From Paenibacillus sp. 1011MAR3C5 (GTDB lineage: Bacteria; Bacillota; Bacilli; Paenibacillales; Paenibacillaceae): DNA of 64,000 bases. Made by a program: the position numbers and the translations under genes. The notes under the pieces were generated by a model, which was given only the letters and a program-made list of their open reading frames with translations, ran no database searches and had not been told where the DNA came from. The stretch spans positions 1 through 64,000 of the forward strand of contig NZ_QZCF01000001.1 of assembly GCF_003591485.1 (NCBI RefSeq), read 5' to 3'. Shown one piece after another: positions 36,870-44,646 of the stretch; position 1 is the stretch's first letter, and every line of letters begins with the position of its first letter.

Positions 36870-38621
36870 ATGGCATTAGACGGCATGGTCGTCGGAGCGG
36901 TCGCCGCAGAACTACAGCGCTGCGTCGGCGCGCGCATTCATAAAATCCATCAGCCAACCGAGCATGACCTCGTATTGGCTATACGCGGAGGCGGACTTAA
37001 TTCGAAGCTTCTGCTGTCCGCGAACCCTACGTATCCAAGAACGCACTTTACCACGGCTACTTACGTCAATCCGCTGGAAGCACCGATGTTCTGCATGCTT
37101 ATGCGCAAGCATTGTGAAGGCGGCGTTATTGAAGCTGTTCGCCAGATCGGGCGAGAGCGCATCATCCATATCGATGTCCGGCAACGGGACGAGCTTGGCG
37201 ATCTGAATTTCAAAACCATTGTGATTGAGATCATGGGCCGTCACAGCAACATCATCCTGATCGATACGGCAACCGGCGCCATCCATGACGGCATTCACCA
37301 TGTGACCCCTGCGATCAGCTCCTATCGGATCGTCATGCCGGGCGTAGCCTACACCTCGCCGCCAGATCAAGGCAAGAGCGATCCGCTAGCCGTCACAGGC
37401 GAGGATCAGTTCAGAGCAGTGCTGACCAAGCCTGTTGAAGAAGCGCCCATCCCGCTCCACCAGTCGCTCGTCGGTGCCTTCAGCGGACTCAGCCCGCTGC
37501 TGGCAAAGGAAATCGTCTATAGAGCCCAAGCAAGCACCGAAGAGGCTGCCGCGATTCCCGCGCTTTGGAGCAGCTTCGCTGCATTGATGAACGCCTTCCG
37601 CGAGAATAGATATGAGCCAGTTATCGTCACGAATACAGCCAGCGGCAAATCCAGCTTCTCTGTGACACAGCTTGATCATATCCATGGGACAAGCGTTTCC
37701 TTCGGCTCCATCAGCGAATGTCTGGAGGCCTTCTATGGCGATAAGGCCGAGCGCGATACCGTGAAGCAGCGTGCAGCAGACCTGATCCGCTTCGTCCAGA
37801 ACGAAAAGAGCAAAAATACGACCAAAATCAAAAAGCTGGAAGAAGCCTTGGAGGAAGCGAAAGACGCCGAAAAGTACAGAGTGCTTGGCGAGCTTCTAAC
37901 CGCTTATATGCATCAATTCAATCGCGGTGACGAATCCATCGAGCTGGTCAACTTTTATGATGAGGATCAGGCTACGGTCAAAATCGGGCTGGACCCACAG
38001 CTGACGCCATCGGAGAACGCCCAGCGCTACTTCCGGCGATATACGAAGTACCGCAACAGTCTGACGGTCGTAGCACAGCAGATGGAATTGGCGAAAGGCG
38101 AGATTGCTTACTTCGAGACGCTGATCCAGCAGTTGAATGACGCCGCGCTGGCCGACATTGAAGAGATTCGAGAAGAACTGGTTCAGCAAGGCTATCTCCG
38201 GGAACGCAAGACAAGGGGGCCGAAGCGCAAGAAAGCGCAGCACCCGTCCCTGCTCTGCTACACTTCCTCGGAGAACGTCCCGATCTACGTCGGGAAAAAC
38301 AATATGCAAAACGAATATTTGACTAACCGGCTGGCTTCTCCAACGGATACATGGCTGCATACTAAGGATATACCGGGCTCCCATGTCGTCATCCGGGGAG
38401 GAGACTTCGGGGATGCTACGCTGGAGGAAGCGGCAATGCTTGCCGCTCATTACAGCCAAGCCAAGGATTCCAGCATGGTTCCGGTTGACTATACCTTCAT
38501 CCGGCATGTTCGGAAGCCAAGCGGAGCGAAGCCAGGCTTTGTTATATATGACCATCAGAAGACGCTGTTCATCACGCCTGACACCAGTCGTCTCAAAGCT
38601 TTACCATTCGTAGTGAAATAA
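36870..38621 (+). CDS. rqcH: Ribosome quality-control factor RqcH (NFACT/FbpA family, YloA)
   Basis: A 583-residue NFACT protein. The N-terminal domain begins MALDGMVVGAVAAELQ, with the RDELGD region near residue 95. A long coiled coil lies around residues 300-450, and the NFACT-R domain holds TWLHTKDIPGSHVVIRGG near residue 503. RqcH binds stalled 50S-peptidyl-tRNA and adds alanine tails for degradation; older annotations call it a fibronectin-binding protein. Start 36870 follows aaagagaggt. It is divergent from the calcium ATPase gene. Confidence 0.94.
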   Translation: MALDGMVVGAVAAELQRCVGARIHKIHQPTEHDLVLAIRGGGLNSKLLLSANPTYPRTHFTTATYVNPLEAPMFCMLMRKHCEGGVIEAVRQIGRERIIHIDVRQRDELGDLNFKTIVIEIMGRHSNIILIDTATGAIHDGIHHVTPAISSYRIVMPGVAYTSPPDQGKSDPLAVTGEDQFRAVLTKPVEEAPIPLHQSLVGAFSGLSPLLAKEIVYRAQASTEEAAAIPALWSSFAALMNAFRENRYEPVIVTNTASGKSSFSVTQLDHIHGTSVSFGSISECLEAFYGDKAERDTVKQRAADLIRFVQNEKSKNTTKIKKLEEALEEAKDAEKYRVLGELLTAYMHQFNRGDESIELVNFYDEDQATVKIGLDPQLTPSENAQRYFRRYTKYRNSLTVVAQQMELAKGEIAYFETLIQQLNDAALADIEEIREELVQQGYLRERKTRGPKRKKAQHPSLLCYTSSENVPIYVGKNNMQNEYLTNRLASPTDTWLHTKDIPGSHVVIRGGDFGDATLEEAAMLAAHYSQAKDSSMVPVDYTFIRHVRKPSGAKPGFVIYDHQKTLFITPDTSRLKALPFVVK

Positions 38622-38639
38622 ATGTTGGCCCCATAATGA

Positions 38640-38701
38640 ACACCCCCTGGAATCATCATTGATCGGCTGACAAGCCTAATCCTTGAAGTTCCAGGGGGTG
38701 T
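38640..38701. terminator. Long GC-rich inverted repeat between rqcH and the gene at 38728-39051
   Basis: Perfect 13-bp arms acaccccctggaa (38640-38652) and ttccagggggtgt (38689-38701) enclose 36 bases that contain a smaller hairpin ggct-gaca-agcc. It lies between convergent genes, where a two-way terminator is expected, but no U tract follows on either strand. It could instead be a short palindromic repeat element. Confidence 0.5.
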
Positions 38702-38727
38702 ATGATGTATGGTGAACTCAGTATTCC

Positions 38728-39051
38728 TTAAGAGATAGCGTACACTTTTACCAGGAAAGAAGCCTGAGCACCACTTGGATTGGCAATATAAAGCGATCTT
38801 GCCGAGATGACCTTGGATGTATTCCCGCTAATGACATCATCCAGTTCAGTGGGGTCCGTACCTGCTGATACATCCCGCATCACATCAAAGGTAATGTCAT
38901 ACTGATCTACTCCTCCGCCTTCCACTTCCCATTGTAATCGCTTTGTTCCGGGTGGAAGAACCTCCGTACTGAAATTTCCGCTGGAACGATGCTTTTGACC
39001 ACTTAACGGCGCTTTCTCCGATCTGATACTTGTGACCAACTCTCGCGGCAT
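38728..39051 (-). CDS. Unrecognised 107-residue protein
   Basis: The protein starts MPRELVTSIRSEKAPLSGQ and appears rich in beta strands (KRLQWEVEGGGVDQYDITF, SARSLYIANPSGAQASFLV). It has no signal peptide or membrane segment, and no cysteine. A strong site, ggagggaaattc, precedes the ATG. Its long AT-rich leader carries a 10-bp inverted repeat (39078-39123). I do not recognise a family; a structural, possibly spore-related role is only a guess from composition. Confidence 0.75.
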   Translation of the reverse strand: MPRELVTSIRSEKAPLSGQKHRSSGNFSTEVLPPGTKRLQWEVEGGGVDQYDITFDVMRDVSAGTDPTELDDVISGNTSKVISARSLYIANPSGAQASFLVKVYAIS

Positions 39052-39077
39052 GAATTTCCCTCCATTTTTTATATAAG

Positions 39078-39123
39078 TTTGTTACATTAACATCCATACT
39101 CATATATGGGATCATGTAACAAA
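39078..39123 (-). promoter_or_regulatory. Inverted repeat in the upstream region of the 107-residue protein gene
   Basis: Perfect 10-bp arms tttgttacat (39078-39087) and atgtaacaaa (39114-39123) flank 26 AT-rich bases that include catatatg. It ends 26 bases before the gene. It may be an operator or a leader stem-loop; catatatgag-like sequence could also suit a late sporulation sigma factor, which is speculative. Confidence 0.5.
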
Positions 39124-39212
39124 TTCTATAAAATGGAATCGTATTCATGAAAATAAAGCGATTTTGAGGTAGGTTTACAAGGTTGAATATTCATTAAGCA
39201 TAGGAAGGATGA

Positions 39213-40070
39213 TCAACTGGAAGAACTCAGGCTCACCGCCATTCGCCGAAGCTGCTCCACAACGAAAAGCTCTACCCCGCTGCTCCCGAGCAGCCCATGG
39301 TAGCTCTCGCCTTCCCGTTCACCGTGAAAATCAGAGCCGCCCGTGATGATAAGCTCATGACTTGCCGCAAACGCCCGGTATCGGTCCGCGTCCTCCGCAC
39401 TATGGTCGGAGTGGTACGCTTCAATACCTTGCGCACCTTCCCGAACCCATTGCTCCAGAAGCTCGTCCCGCCCGTACAGTCCCGGATGGGCAATCACGCT
39501 TACGCCTCCCGCCTCGCGAATCCATTGCAGCGCTTCGGTAGTTGTGACACTCTGTACTTGCACGTAAGCCGCGGCACCAGAGCCCAGATAACGCGCAAAG
39601 GCCTCCTTCATATCGGGGACGACACCCTTCCGGATTAACGCCCCCGCGATATGCGGACGCCCGATGCTTCCTTTTTTGCCGGCAGCAGCTTCGCGAACAT
39701 CTTCCATCGCAATACCGATCCCAAGCTCCTGCAGCTTATGCAGGATCGCTTCATTGCGCCGGTCGCGTGCGCTTCCGATCCATGCCAGCCGTTCCAGCCA
39801 TAGAGGATCGGCGTTATCGGGATAATAGGCCAATACGTGGATATCCGCACTGCCCGTAACCGTGCTGATCTCCACCCCGGGTACGACCGTCATGCCTGCT
39901 CGCTGACCCTCCGCAATTGCTTCTTGTACCCCGGCAATCGTGTCATGATCCGTAATTGCAATGGCGGACAACCCAGCAAGCTTCGCTCTTCTGACGACTT
40001 CCGCGGGGGGATACATGCCATCCGACGCTGTCGTGTGCGCATGCAGATCCGCTTTGCCGATTATAGCCAT
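39213..40070 (-). CDS. PHP-domain phosphoesterase (TrpH/YciV, RNase AM-like)
   Basis: A 285-residue metal-dependent phosphoesterase. Metal motifs are KADLHAHTTASDGMYPP at the start, AITDHDTIAG near residue 40, VPGVEISTV near residue 61, VIAHPGLYG near residue 193 and GGSDFHGERE near residue 242. Relatives remove 3'-phosphates from 3',5'-bisphosphonucleotides or trim RNA 5' ends. Its ATG overlaps the last codons of the upstream LysR gene, so they are co-translated. Confidence 0.88.
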   Translation of the reverse strand: MAIIGKADLHAHTTASDGMYPPAEVVRRAKLAGLSAIAITDHDTIAGVQEAIAEGQRAGMTVVPGVEISTVTGSADIHVLAYYPDNADPLWLERLAWIGSARDRRNEAILHKLQELGIGIAMEDVREAAAGKKGSIGRPHIAGALIRKGVVPDMKEAFARYLGSGAAAYVQVQSVTTTEALQWIREAGGVSVIAHPGLYGRDELLEQWVREGAQGIEAYHSDHSAEDADRYRAFAASHELIITGGSDFHGEREGESYHGLLGSSGVELFVVEQLRRMAVSLSSSS

Positions 40071-40972
40071 TGTTGAAGATCCCTCTCTCTCAGGAATGTC
40101 AAGAACGTGACAGCGGAGATTGGGAGCAAGGCCGACTTCAGATAGATGGAGTAGAAATGCCGCTGGAATTTGGTATCCGATACTTTGACGACCTTGATCA
40201 GCCCCAAGGCAACCTCATGCTTCACCGAGGATGCCGACAGGAAGGAGATGCCAAGCCCCGCTTCCACCGCAGATTTCACCGCTCCCGTACTGCCAAGCTC
40301 CATGACGAGCTTCATAGAGGCTGGATCGATTTTCTTCTTCCTTAATTGTTCTTCCATCACGAGACGAGTGCCTGAGCCTTGCTCACGAAGAACAAAGGGA
40401 TATTGCATCGCTTCATCCAGCGTGACCGACTTGTGCTCGGCCAATGGATGGCCGCTTGGCACAACAAGCATCAGCTCATCGCTCATGACCGCTTCCATAT
40501 GCATATCGGGATGATTGACGGGCGCTTCGATTAGCCCGAAGTTCAATTGATGGTTCAGAATATCGTCCATAATCTGAGCCGTATTCATCACTTTCATGCT
40601 AATGGAGATATGCGGGTACTCTTGTCCGAAGGGCCCTAGCAGACGAGGCAGCACGTATTCACCAATCGTCAGACTGGAGCCGAGCTGCAAGCGGCCCTTC
40701 AATTGCTTGGTAAAGGTGGACATCGCTTGATCCGTGTCCCGAATCAGATCGATGCTGTTTTTGGCGTAAGGCAAAAGCGCCCTTCCGGCTTCCGTGAGAT
40801 CTATTTTCTTTGTAGAGCGAAGCAGCAGCTTCGTCCCAAAATAATCCTCAAGCGATTGTACCTGCATCGTAACTGCCGGCTGAGTCATATGAAGGGCTTG
40901 CGCTGCGGCGGAGAAGCTTCCGCGCTCTGCAACCGTATAAAAGATATGCAATTGATGAAAGTTAAGCGCCAT
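40061..40972 (-). CDS. LysR family transcriptional regulator (CysL/YwfK-like)
   Basis: A 303-residue regulator. The N-terminal winged helix (residues 1-60) reads FHQLHIFYTVAERGSFSAAA then MTQPAVTMQVQSLED. The effector domain (about 90-295) has SLTIGEYVLPRLLGPF and GLGISFLSASSVKHEV, a pattern shared with CysL/YwfK and CbbR-type members. Its target and effector are unknown; the overlapping PHP gene suggests a shared transcript. Start 40972 follows aaaggac; a TTG at 40978 is an alternative. Confidence 0.9.
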   Translation of the reverse strand: MALNFHQLHIFYTVAERGSFSAAAQALHMTQPAVTMQVQSLEDYFGTKLLLRSTKKIDLTEAGRALLPYAKNSIDLIRDTDQAMSTFTKQLKGRLQLGSSLTIGEYVLPRLLGPFGQEYPHISISMKVMNTAQIMDDILNHQLNFGLIEAPVNHPDMHMEAVMSDELMLVVPSGHPLAEHKSVTLDEAMQYPFVLREQGSGTRLVMEEQLRKKKIDPASMKLVMELGSTGAVKSAVEAGLGISFLSASSVKHEVALGLIKVVKVSDTKFQRHFYSIYLKSALLPISAVTFLTFLRERDLQQWL

Positions 40973-41041
40973 TTGCAATCCGTCCTTTCTTTGGCCTTAT
41001 TATATACTACAGTCCATGAAGGAAGCGACATGAATATGGGA

Positions 41042-41073
41042 AAATGAAGAAACGCGACCCTGAGGATCGCGCA
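41042..41073 (-). terminator. Terminator of the gene at 41125-41562
   Basis: Minus-strand arms gcgcgatcc and gggtcgcgt around tca form a stem with one G-T pair, followed by ttcttcatttt. Confidence 0.65.
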
Positions 41074-41124
41074 CTTATTCCAATATTTGTATTATGTACC
41101 GATTATTTTTTGAAAAGTAAATCG

Positions 41125-41562
41125 TCATTTGCGTTTTCGGCTGTTTTTCACCAGTGTCATTCTTCTGGAATGCCTCAGCCAGGAATAATAAGACTTTAGG
41201 TCTCGAAGCTCAATGGTCTCCGACATTCTGCCCAGGAAGGTGACGATGATCATCTTATGCAGCGGATTGCCCAGCAGATCAATCTCCGTAAGCGAATCCG
41301 CGAATTCCGCGACAAACACGAGATCCTCGTCAATTAAATAAACGTCCTGCTCATTGCGATAGTAAGGTTCGATCCGGCCCTTCTTCAAGCATTCCCACAA
41401 ATACTCGGCAATATCTTCGTATCCGGTCTTCTCGCTCTCGATCCGATCTAGCCAGCGACTTTTGGCATGGTTGGTAATTATGACGTCAACCACCTTTTTG
41501 TCGCCAAGTTCGACATAAAACGACTCATAAGTACTCCATCTTCTCGTCATTTTATCCTTCAT
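41125..41562 (-). CDS. Unrecognised conserved-looking 145-residue protein
   Basis: A basic-tailed cytosolic protein. The region VIITNHAKSRWLDRIESE resembles the H-A-x2-R-x3-R pattern found in several uncharacterised families, and DVYLIDEDLVFVAEF plus MIIVTFLGRMSET suggest a small alpha/beta fold. The C-terminus is strongly basic (VKNSRKRK). Start 41562 follows aaggagtagg; a TTG at 41583 is also in frame. Function unknown. Confidence 0.72.
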   Translation of the reverse strand: MKDKMTRRWSTYESFYVELGDKKVVDVIITNHAKSRWLDRIESEKTGYEDIAEYLWECLKKGRIEPYYRNEQDVYLIDEDLVFVAEFADSLTEIDLLGNPLHKMIIVTFLGRMSETIELRDLKSYYSWLRHSRRMTLVKNSRKRK

Positions 41563-41693
41563 CTCGCAACCTACTCCTTCCAAGGAACCAGGGCTTTTAT
41601 CCTATTTATTTATTACCATTCTACCATGATTGTCCGATTTTTCAACAATAAAATAAACTCAGGCCATATATGGCTTAATATGTAAATTAGCAT

Positions 41694-41739
41694 ATAAAAA
41701 AACCGCCTCTCAGCGCTAATAATGCGCCAAGAAGCGGTT
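41694..41739 (-). terminator. Terminator of ylbF-ylbG
   Basis: Minus-strand arms aaccgcttcttggcgc and gcgctgagaggcggtt pair over about 16 bp with two mismatches, followed by tttttatatg. It lies 21 bases after the ylbG stop. Confidence 0.85.
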
Positions 41740-41759
41740 ACTTCTGCCGTATTCCCAAA

Positions 41760-42023
41760 TTACAGGCTGTAAAATCTTGTTTTATCTTCGTTCTCCTTGC
41801 TGTACTCCGTTGGAATCTCGGTACGGTAGGAACGCTCTACCTTCCGCACGAAGGACAAACGGCTCATCTGCTTCAAGGATTCCTCCGTCTTGTCGGCATT
41901 CATATACAGCACGACATAATGAAGCTTGCGTGACATGAAGTGAACGGTCCCGAACCTCTCCAAAGCCCTCGCCGCCTTCAAATCGCTCACCCATACGATA
42001 AACCCCGTTCGATCCGGTAACAT
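41760..42023 (-). CDS. ylbG: DUF2129 family protein YlbG
   Basis: An 87-residue protein that starts MLPDRTGFIVWVSDLKAAR and contains FGTVHFMSRKLHYVVLYMN and RLSFVRKVERSYR, matching YlbG. Start 42023 is set by the site ggaggaggagcaagctg. It lies 45 bases after ylbF as in Bacillus. The function is not established. Confidence 0.9.
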   Translation of the reverse strand: MLPDRTGFIVWVSDLKAARALERFGTVHFMSRKLHYVVLYMNADKTEESLKQMSRLSFVRKVERSYRTEIPTEYSKENEDKTRFYSL

Positions 42024-42068
42024 CAGCTTGCTCCTCCTCCATAACCTCCGAAGCTGCAAGGCGCGGTC

Positions 42069-42557
42069 TTAACCGCAGCCGCCGCTGCCGCAGCCGCATG
42101 ATCCGCCGCTGCCGCAACCGCCTCCCAGGTTCCTCTCGTTGCCCGGCACCTTGATCATATCGGATACCGACTCCGCAATCATGCGGGATACTTCATACAG
42201 CATATCGTCCACAACCTGCTCAGACGCCTTGAATTTGCTGACGCATTCCAGGTCTGCAAGCTGTTTCTCAATTTCCTTTACCTTGTCTTTCGCTTCGTGG
42301 TAGTTCGGATGGAAACGTCCGAAGCGCTGGCATTCCTCGAATAGCTCTTTCGCCTTGGCGAATTTGATCTGCAAGCTCTTCACTTCTTCGTTCTCATTCA
42401 CTACCGACTTCCAATATAAATAATCGGTCACTTCCGCCGATTGATTAATCCAGTCCCCCAACTCGTAAGCGGACAAAAGCAGCGACGCCATATCGAGTGA
42501 AGATCTGACGCCATCTTCTTGCACCGACGGAGCTGTCCATGATTCGGCAATAGGCAT
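42069..42557 (-). CDS. ylbF: YlbF/YmcA family RNase Y regulator with a cysteine-rich tail (YlbF/RicF)
   Basis: A 162-residue helical protein. The YlbF core covers residues 20-140 (LLLSAYELGDWINQSAEV, LQIKFAKAKELFEECQRF). In Bacillus, YlbF joins YmcA and YaaT in a complex with iron-sulfur clusters that guides RNase Y. Here the tail is an unusual Gly/Cys stretch, GGGCGSGGSCGCGSGGCG, with four cysteines in 14 residues, a likely cluster- or metal-binding tail. Start 42557 follows agaggtgg. Confidence 0.88.
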   Translation of the reverse strand: MPIAESWTAPSVQEDGVRSSLDMASLLLSAYELGDWINQSAEVTDYLYWKSVVNENEEVKSLQIKFAKAKELFEECQRFGRFHPNYHEAKDKVKEIEKQLADLECVSKFKASEQVVDDMLYEVSRMIAESVSDMIKVPGNERNLGGGCGSGGSCGCGSGGCG

Positions 42558-42630
42558 TGATCCACCTCTTTTCAATTCGCTTGCTATTAATTTATCATAT
42601 CATAGCCCCTAAGCCAATAGATAGAGGAGG

Positions 42631-44646
42631 TTAAAGGTTGACCCCGTTTGGCAGCACCAGCTTCATCTCATCCCACATATCGGGAGTTAAGCGGCTTCGC
42701 TCCGATTGCTTGTCGTCAACCAGCTTGCCTGTAACGGACCATTGTTCGCCGCGAAGGTCGATCTGCTCCGGTATGAAATGCCGCAATTGTCCTTCCAGCT
42801 TAAGCTGTACGGCCGTTTCCATAGCTACAGCCTTCTGCATCAATTCTTTGCGTGTAGACGCGTGGTAGCTGCGCAGCTGTCTCCACCATGCAGCGGGTAC
42901 CTGATCTAATCCGGGAAGAAGCTTTACGACTGTGGCTTGCGACCCCTGGTCCAGCTCGTAATGCCGCAATGTCATCGGCTCATATAGCCACTCGTTTGAC
43001 TCGAATAGCTGGTCGGCCGCTAATTCCGAATCATGCTGTAGCTCTATGCCGGGAACAGTCAGATCAGGGTAAGCGGCATCCTGATCCTCCAACGATTGAA
43101 TGATTCTCTTGCGAGGCGGATATCCCGCCTTATTCAGCAACTGCCTGATCTCGCCAACTGCAGAAGGATTTACAATAAAATCCTTTTCGCTGATTTGAAT
43201 GAGCAAGTGCGAAGCAAGCCCGGACTGCCTCTTCGCTTCCTCCGCCAGTTCAGCTGTATCACATCGCAGAAGAGTAGCCTGCTCGAATGTATAACGGCAA
43301 GATCGGCTCGCCCATTGCTCCAGCATCGATACTAGCTGAACGGGCAATCCCTTCTCTCCGCTGGCTTTCATCAGAAAGCCGGCCATGACGTCCTTGGTAC
43401 GTCCCTGTTCAAGCGCAGCTGCTACGGAGGCGGCCGTCATACGATACAGCACCGGCTCTTCGTTATGCATTCGCTCGGCGATCAGTTCCATCTCCCATCT
43501 CATGCCGAAGGAGCTTCCCGGCTCAATGAGCATCTCTCCAGTCGGCTGTACGATGAGCTGGCCGACAATAGCAGACGGGAAGCCTCGCCGTCGGAACAAC
43601 AGCTCTATCCCCTTGCAAGGGTCCTGCCCCTCGGCAAGCTCCATCCAACCTAGTTCCTGCAAGAAATACAGCCAGCGCTCAATCTTGTTCATCATGGGGC
43701 TATCCCCGAAGGCGGTCCCGCTATTTTCTATGAATAACGCACCCCATTCCGCCACTTCGCCAGCAGAGTGCCACTCGCCCGATGGCGCGCTTGCCAGTAC
43801 AGCCCCAATATGCGCATCTTCTCTGGATCCTCTGAGCAAATATCCGCAAACCCAGTGAAACAATTCTCGCTCCCGTTCACAATCGCTCATAGCGCACCAG
43901 CTCTGGAGCCTCTCCTGATCAACGTTGACTCCCCGCTCTTCACGCCGCAGCAATCCGAGCGCGGCGGCAGCAGCCAAGCCAACAGCGACCGGGACAGGGT
44001 AGCTCTCTCCACGCGCAACACGCCATGAAAAAGCTTCAAGCGGCCCATTCTCCAGCCCTAGCGCTGCCTGCATACGCTGGATTGTTTTTTTGGGCAATAC
44101 TCCCTTAGACGTGTATGCCGTCTCTGACTTCATTAATGCTGAAAGCATATAAAGCACTCTGCGGCCAAACGGTTCCTTCACGCCGAGGAAACCGCCGGAG
44201 GCATCCATCAGCGGCTGGACGGAGGCTGTCGTCGATTCAGTCCATCGGCAAGGGAACAGACGCTGCTGCCAGATCAGGAAGCTGTCTGCCGGCAGGAAGC
44301 AGCTTCGATCCCCCCACATTTTGGCGGCGACGAGTACAATTCCCGCTTCCTGAAGCTGGCTTAGCCCCATGCGGGCCTCCGCTCCCGATAGTGTCGTATG
44401 CTCCCGCACTTCAGCCAAAAGCCGGTCTTCCTCGACCGATTCAGCGCCAAAGCGCAGCAGCAAGGCAGCTAGCGATTCCTTGGCAAATGAAGACAAACGG
44501 TTCAATGCCGCATTCACCGCATCGCTGTCCAGCATAGCTTCTCGCCAGGACATTTCTTGCGCAGAAGCGTCTTTCCAAACAGCCGATTTTTCAAATTGCT
44601 TCATGCGTTCATCCGATAGCTTGGCGATGGATTGTGCCAGATTCAT
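42631..44646 (-). CDS. Helicase-associated protein (Helicase_C_3 / XPB-partner type)
   Basis: A 671-residue protein without helicase motifs. Winged-helix-like segments fill the N-terminal half, and residues 355-480 resemble the XPB/Ssl2-like helicase-associated domain (IVGQLIVQPTGEMLIEPGS and LLIQISEKDFIVNPSAVGE). Such genes neighbour bacterial XPB helicases, and the start here overlaps the XPB gene stop (ATGA), so the two are co-translated and likely act as a complex. Function probably in DNA repair or transcription-coupled processes; not shown experimentally in this family as far as I know. Confidence 0.82.
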   Translation of the reverse strand: MNLAQSIAKLSDERMKQFEKSAVWKDASAQEMSWREAMLDSDAVNAALNRLSSFAKESLAALLLRFGAESVEEDRLLAEVREHTTLSGAEARMGLSQLQEAGIVLVAAKMWGDRSCFLPADSFLIWQQRLFPCRWTESTTASVQPLMDASGGFLGVKEPFGRRVLYMLSALMKSETAYTSKGVLPKKTIQRMQAALGLENGPLEAFSWRVARGESYPVPVAVGLAAAAALGLLRREERGVNVDQERLQSWCAMSDCERERELFHWVCGYLLRGSREDAHIGAVLASAPSGEWHSAGEVAEWGALFIENSGTAFGDSPMMNKIERWLYFLQELGWMELAEGQDPCKGIELLFRRRGFPSAIVGQLIVQPTGEMLIEPGSSFGMRWEMELIAERMHNEEPVLYRMTAASVAAALEQGRTKDVMAGFLMKASGEKGLPVQLVSMLEQWASRSCRYTFEQATLLRCDTAELAEEAKRQSGLASHLLIQISEKDFIVNPSAVGEIRQLLNKAGYPPRKRIIQSLEDQDAAYPDLTVPGIELQHDSELAADQLFESNEWLYEPMTLRHYELDQGSQATVVKLLPGLDQVPAAWWRQLRSYHASTRKELMQKAVAMETAVQLKLEGQLRHFIPEQIDLRGEQWSVTGKLVDDKQSERSRLTPDMWDEMKLVLPNGVNL

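Noticed and set aside
38640..38701. Insertion-sequence or MITE ends
   Set aside because: Only 62 bases long, no target-site duplication and no second copy in the window; treated as a hairpin.
41782..42117. 111-residue minus frame over ylbG
   Set aside because: Out of frame; the ylbG frame has the full DUF2129 pattern and the ribosome site.
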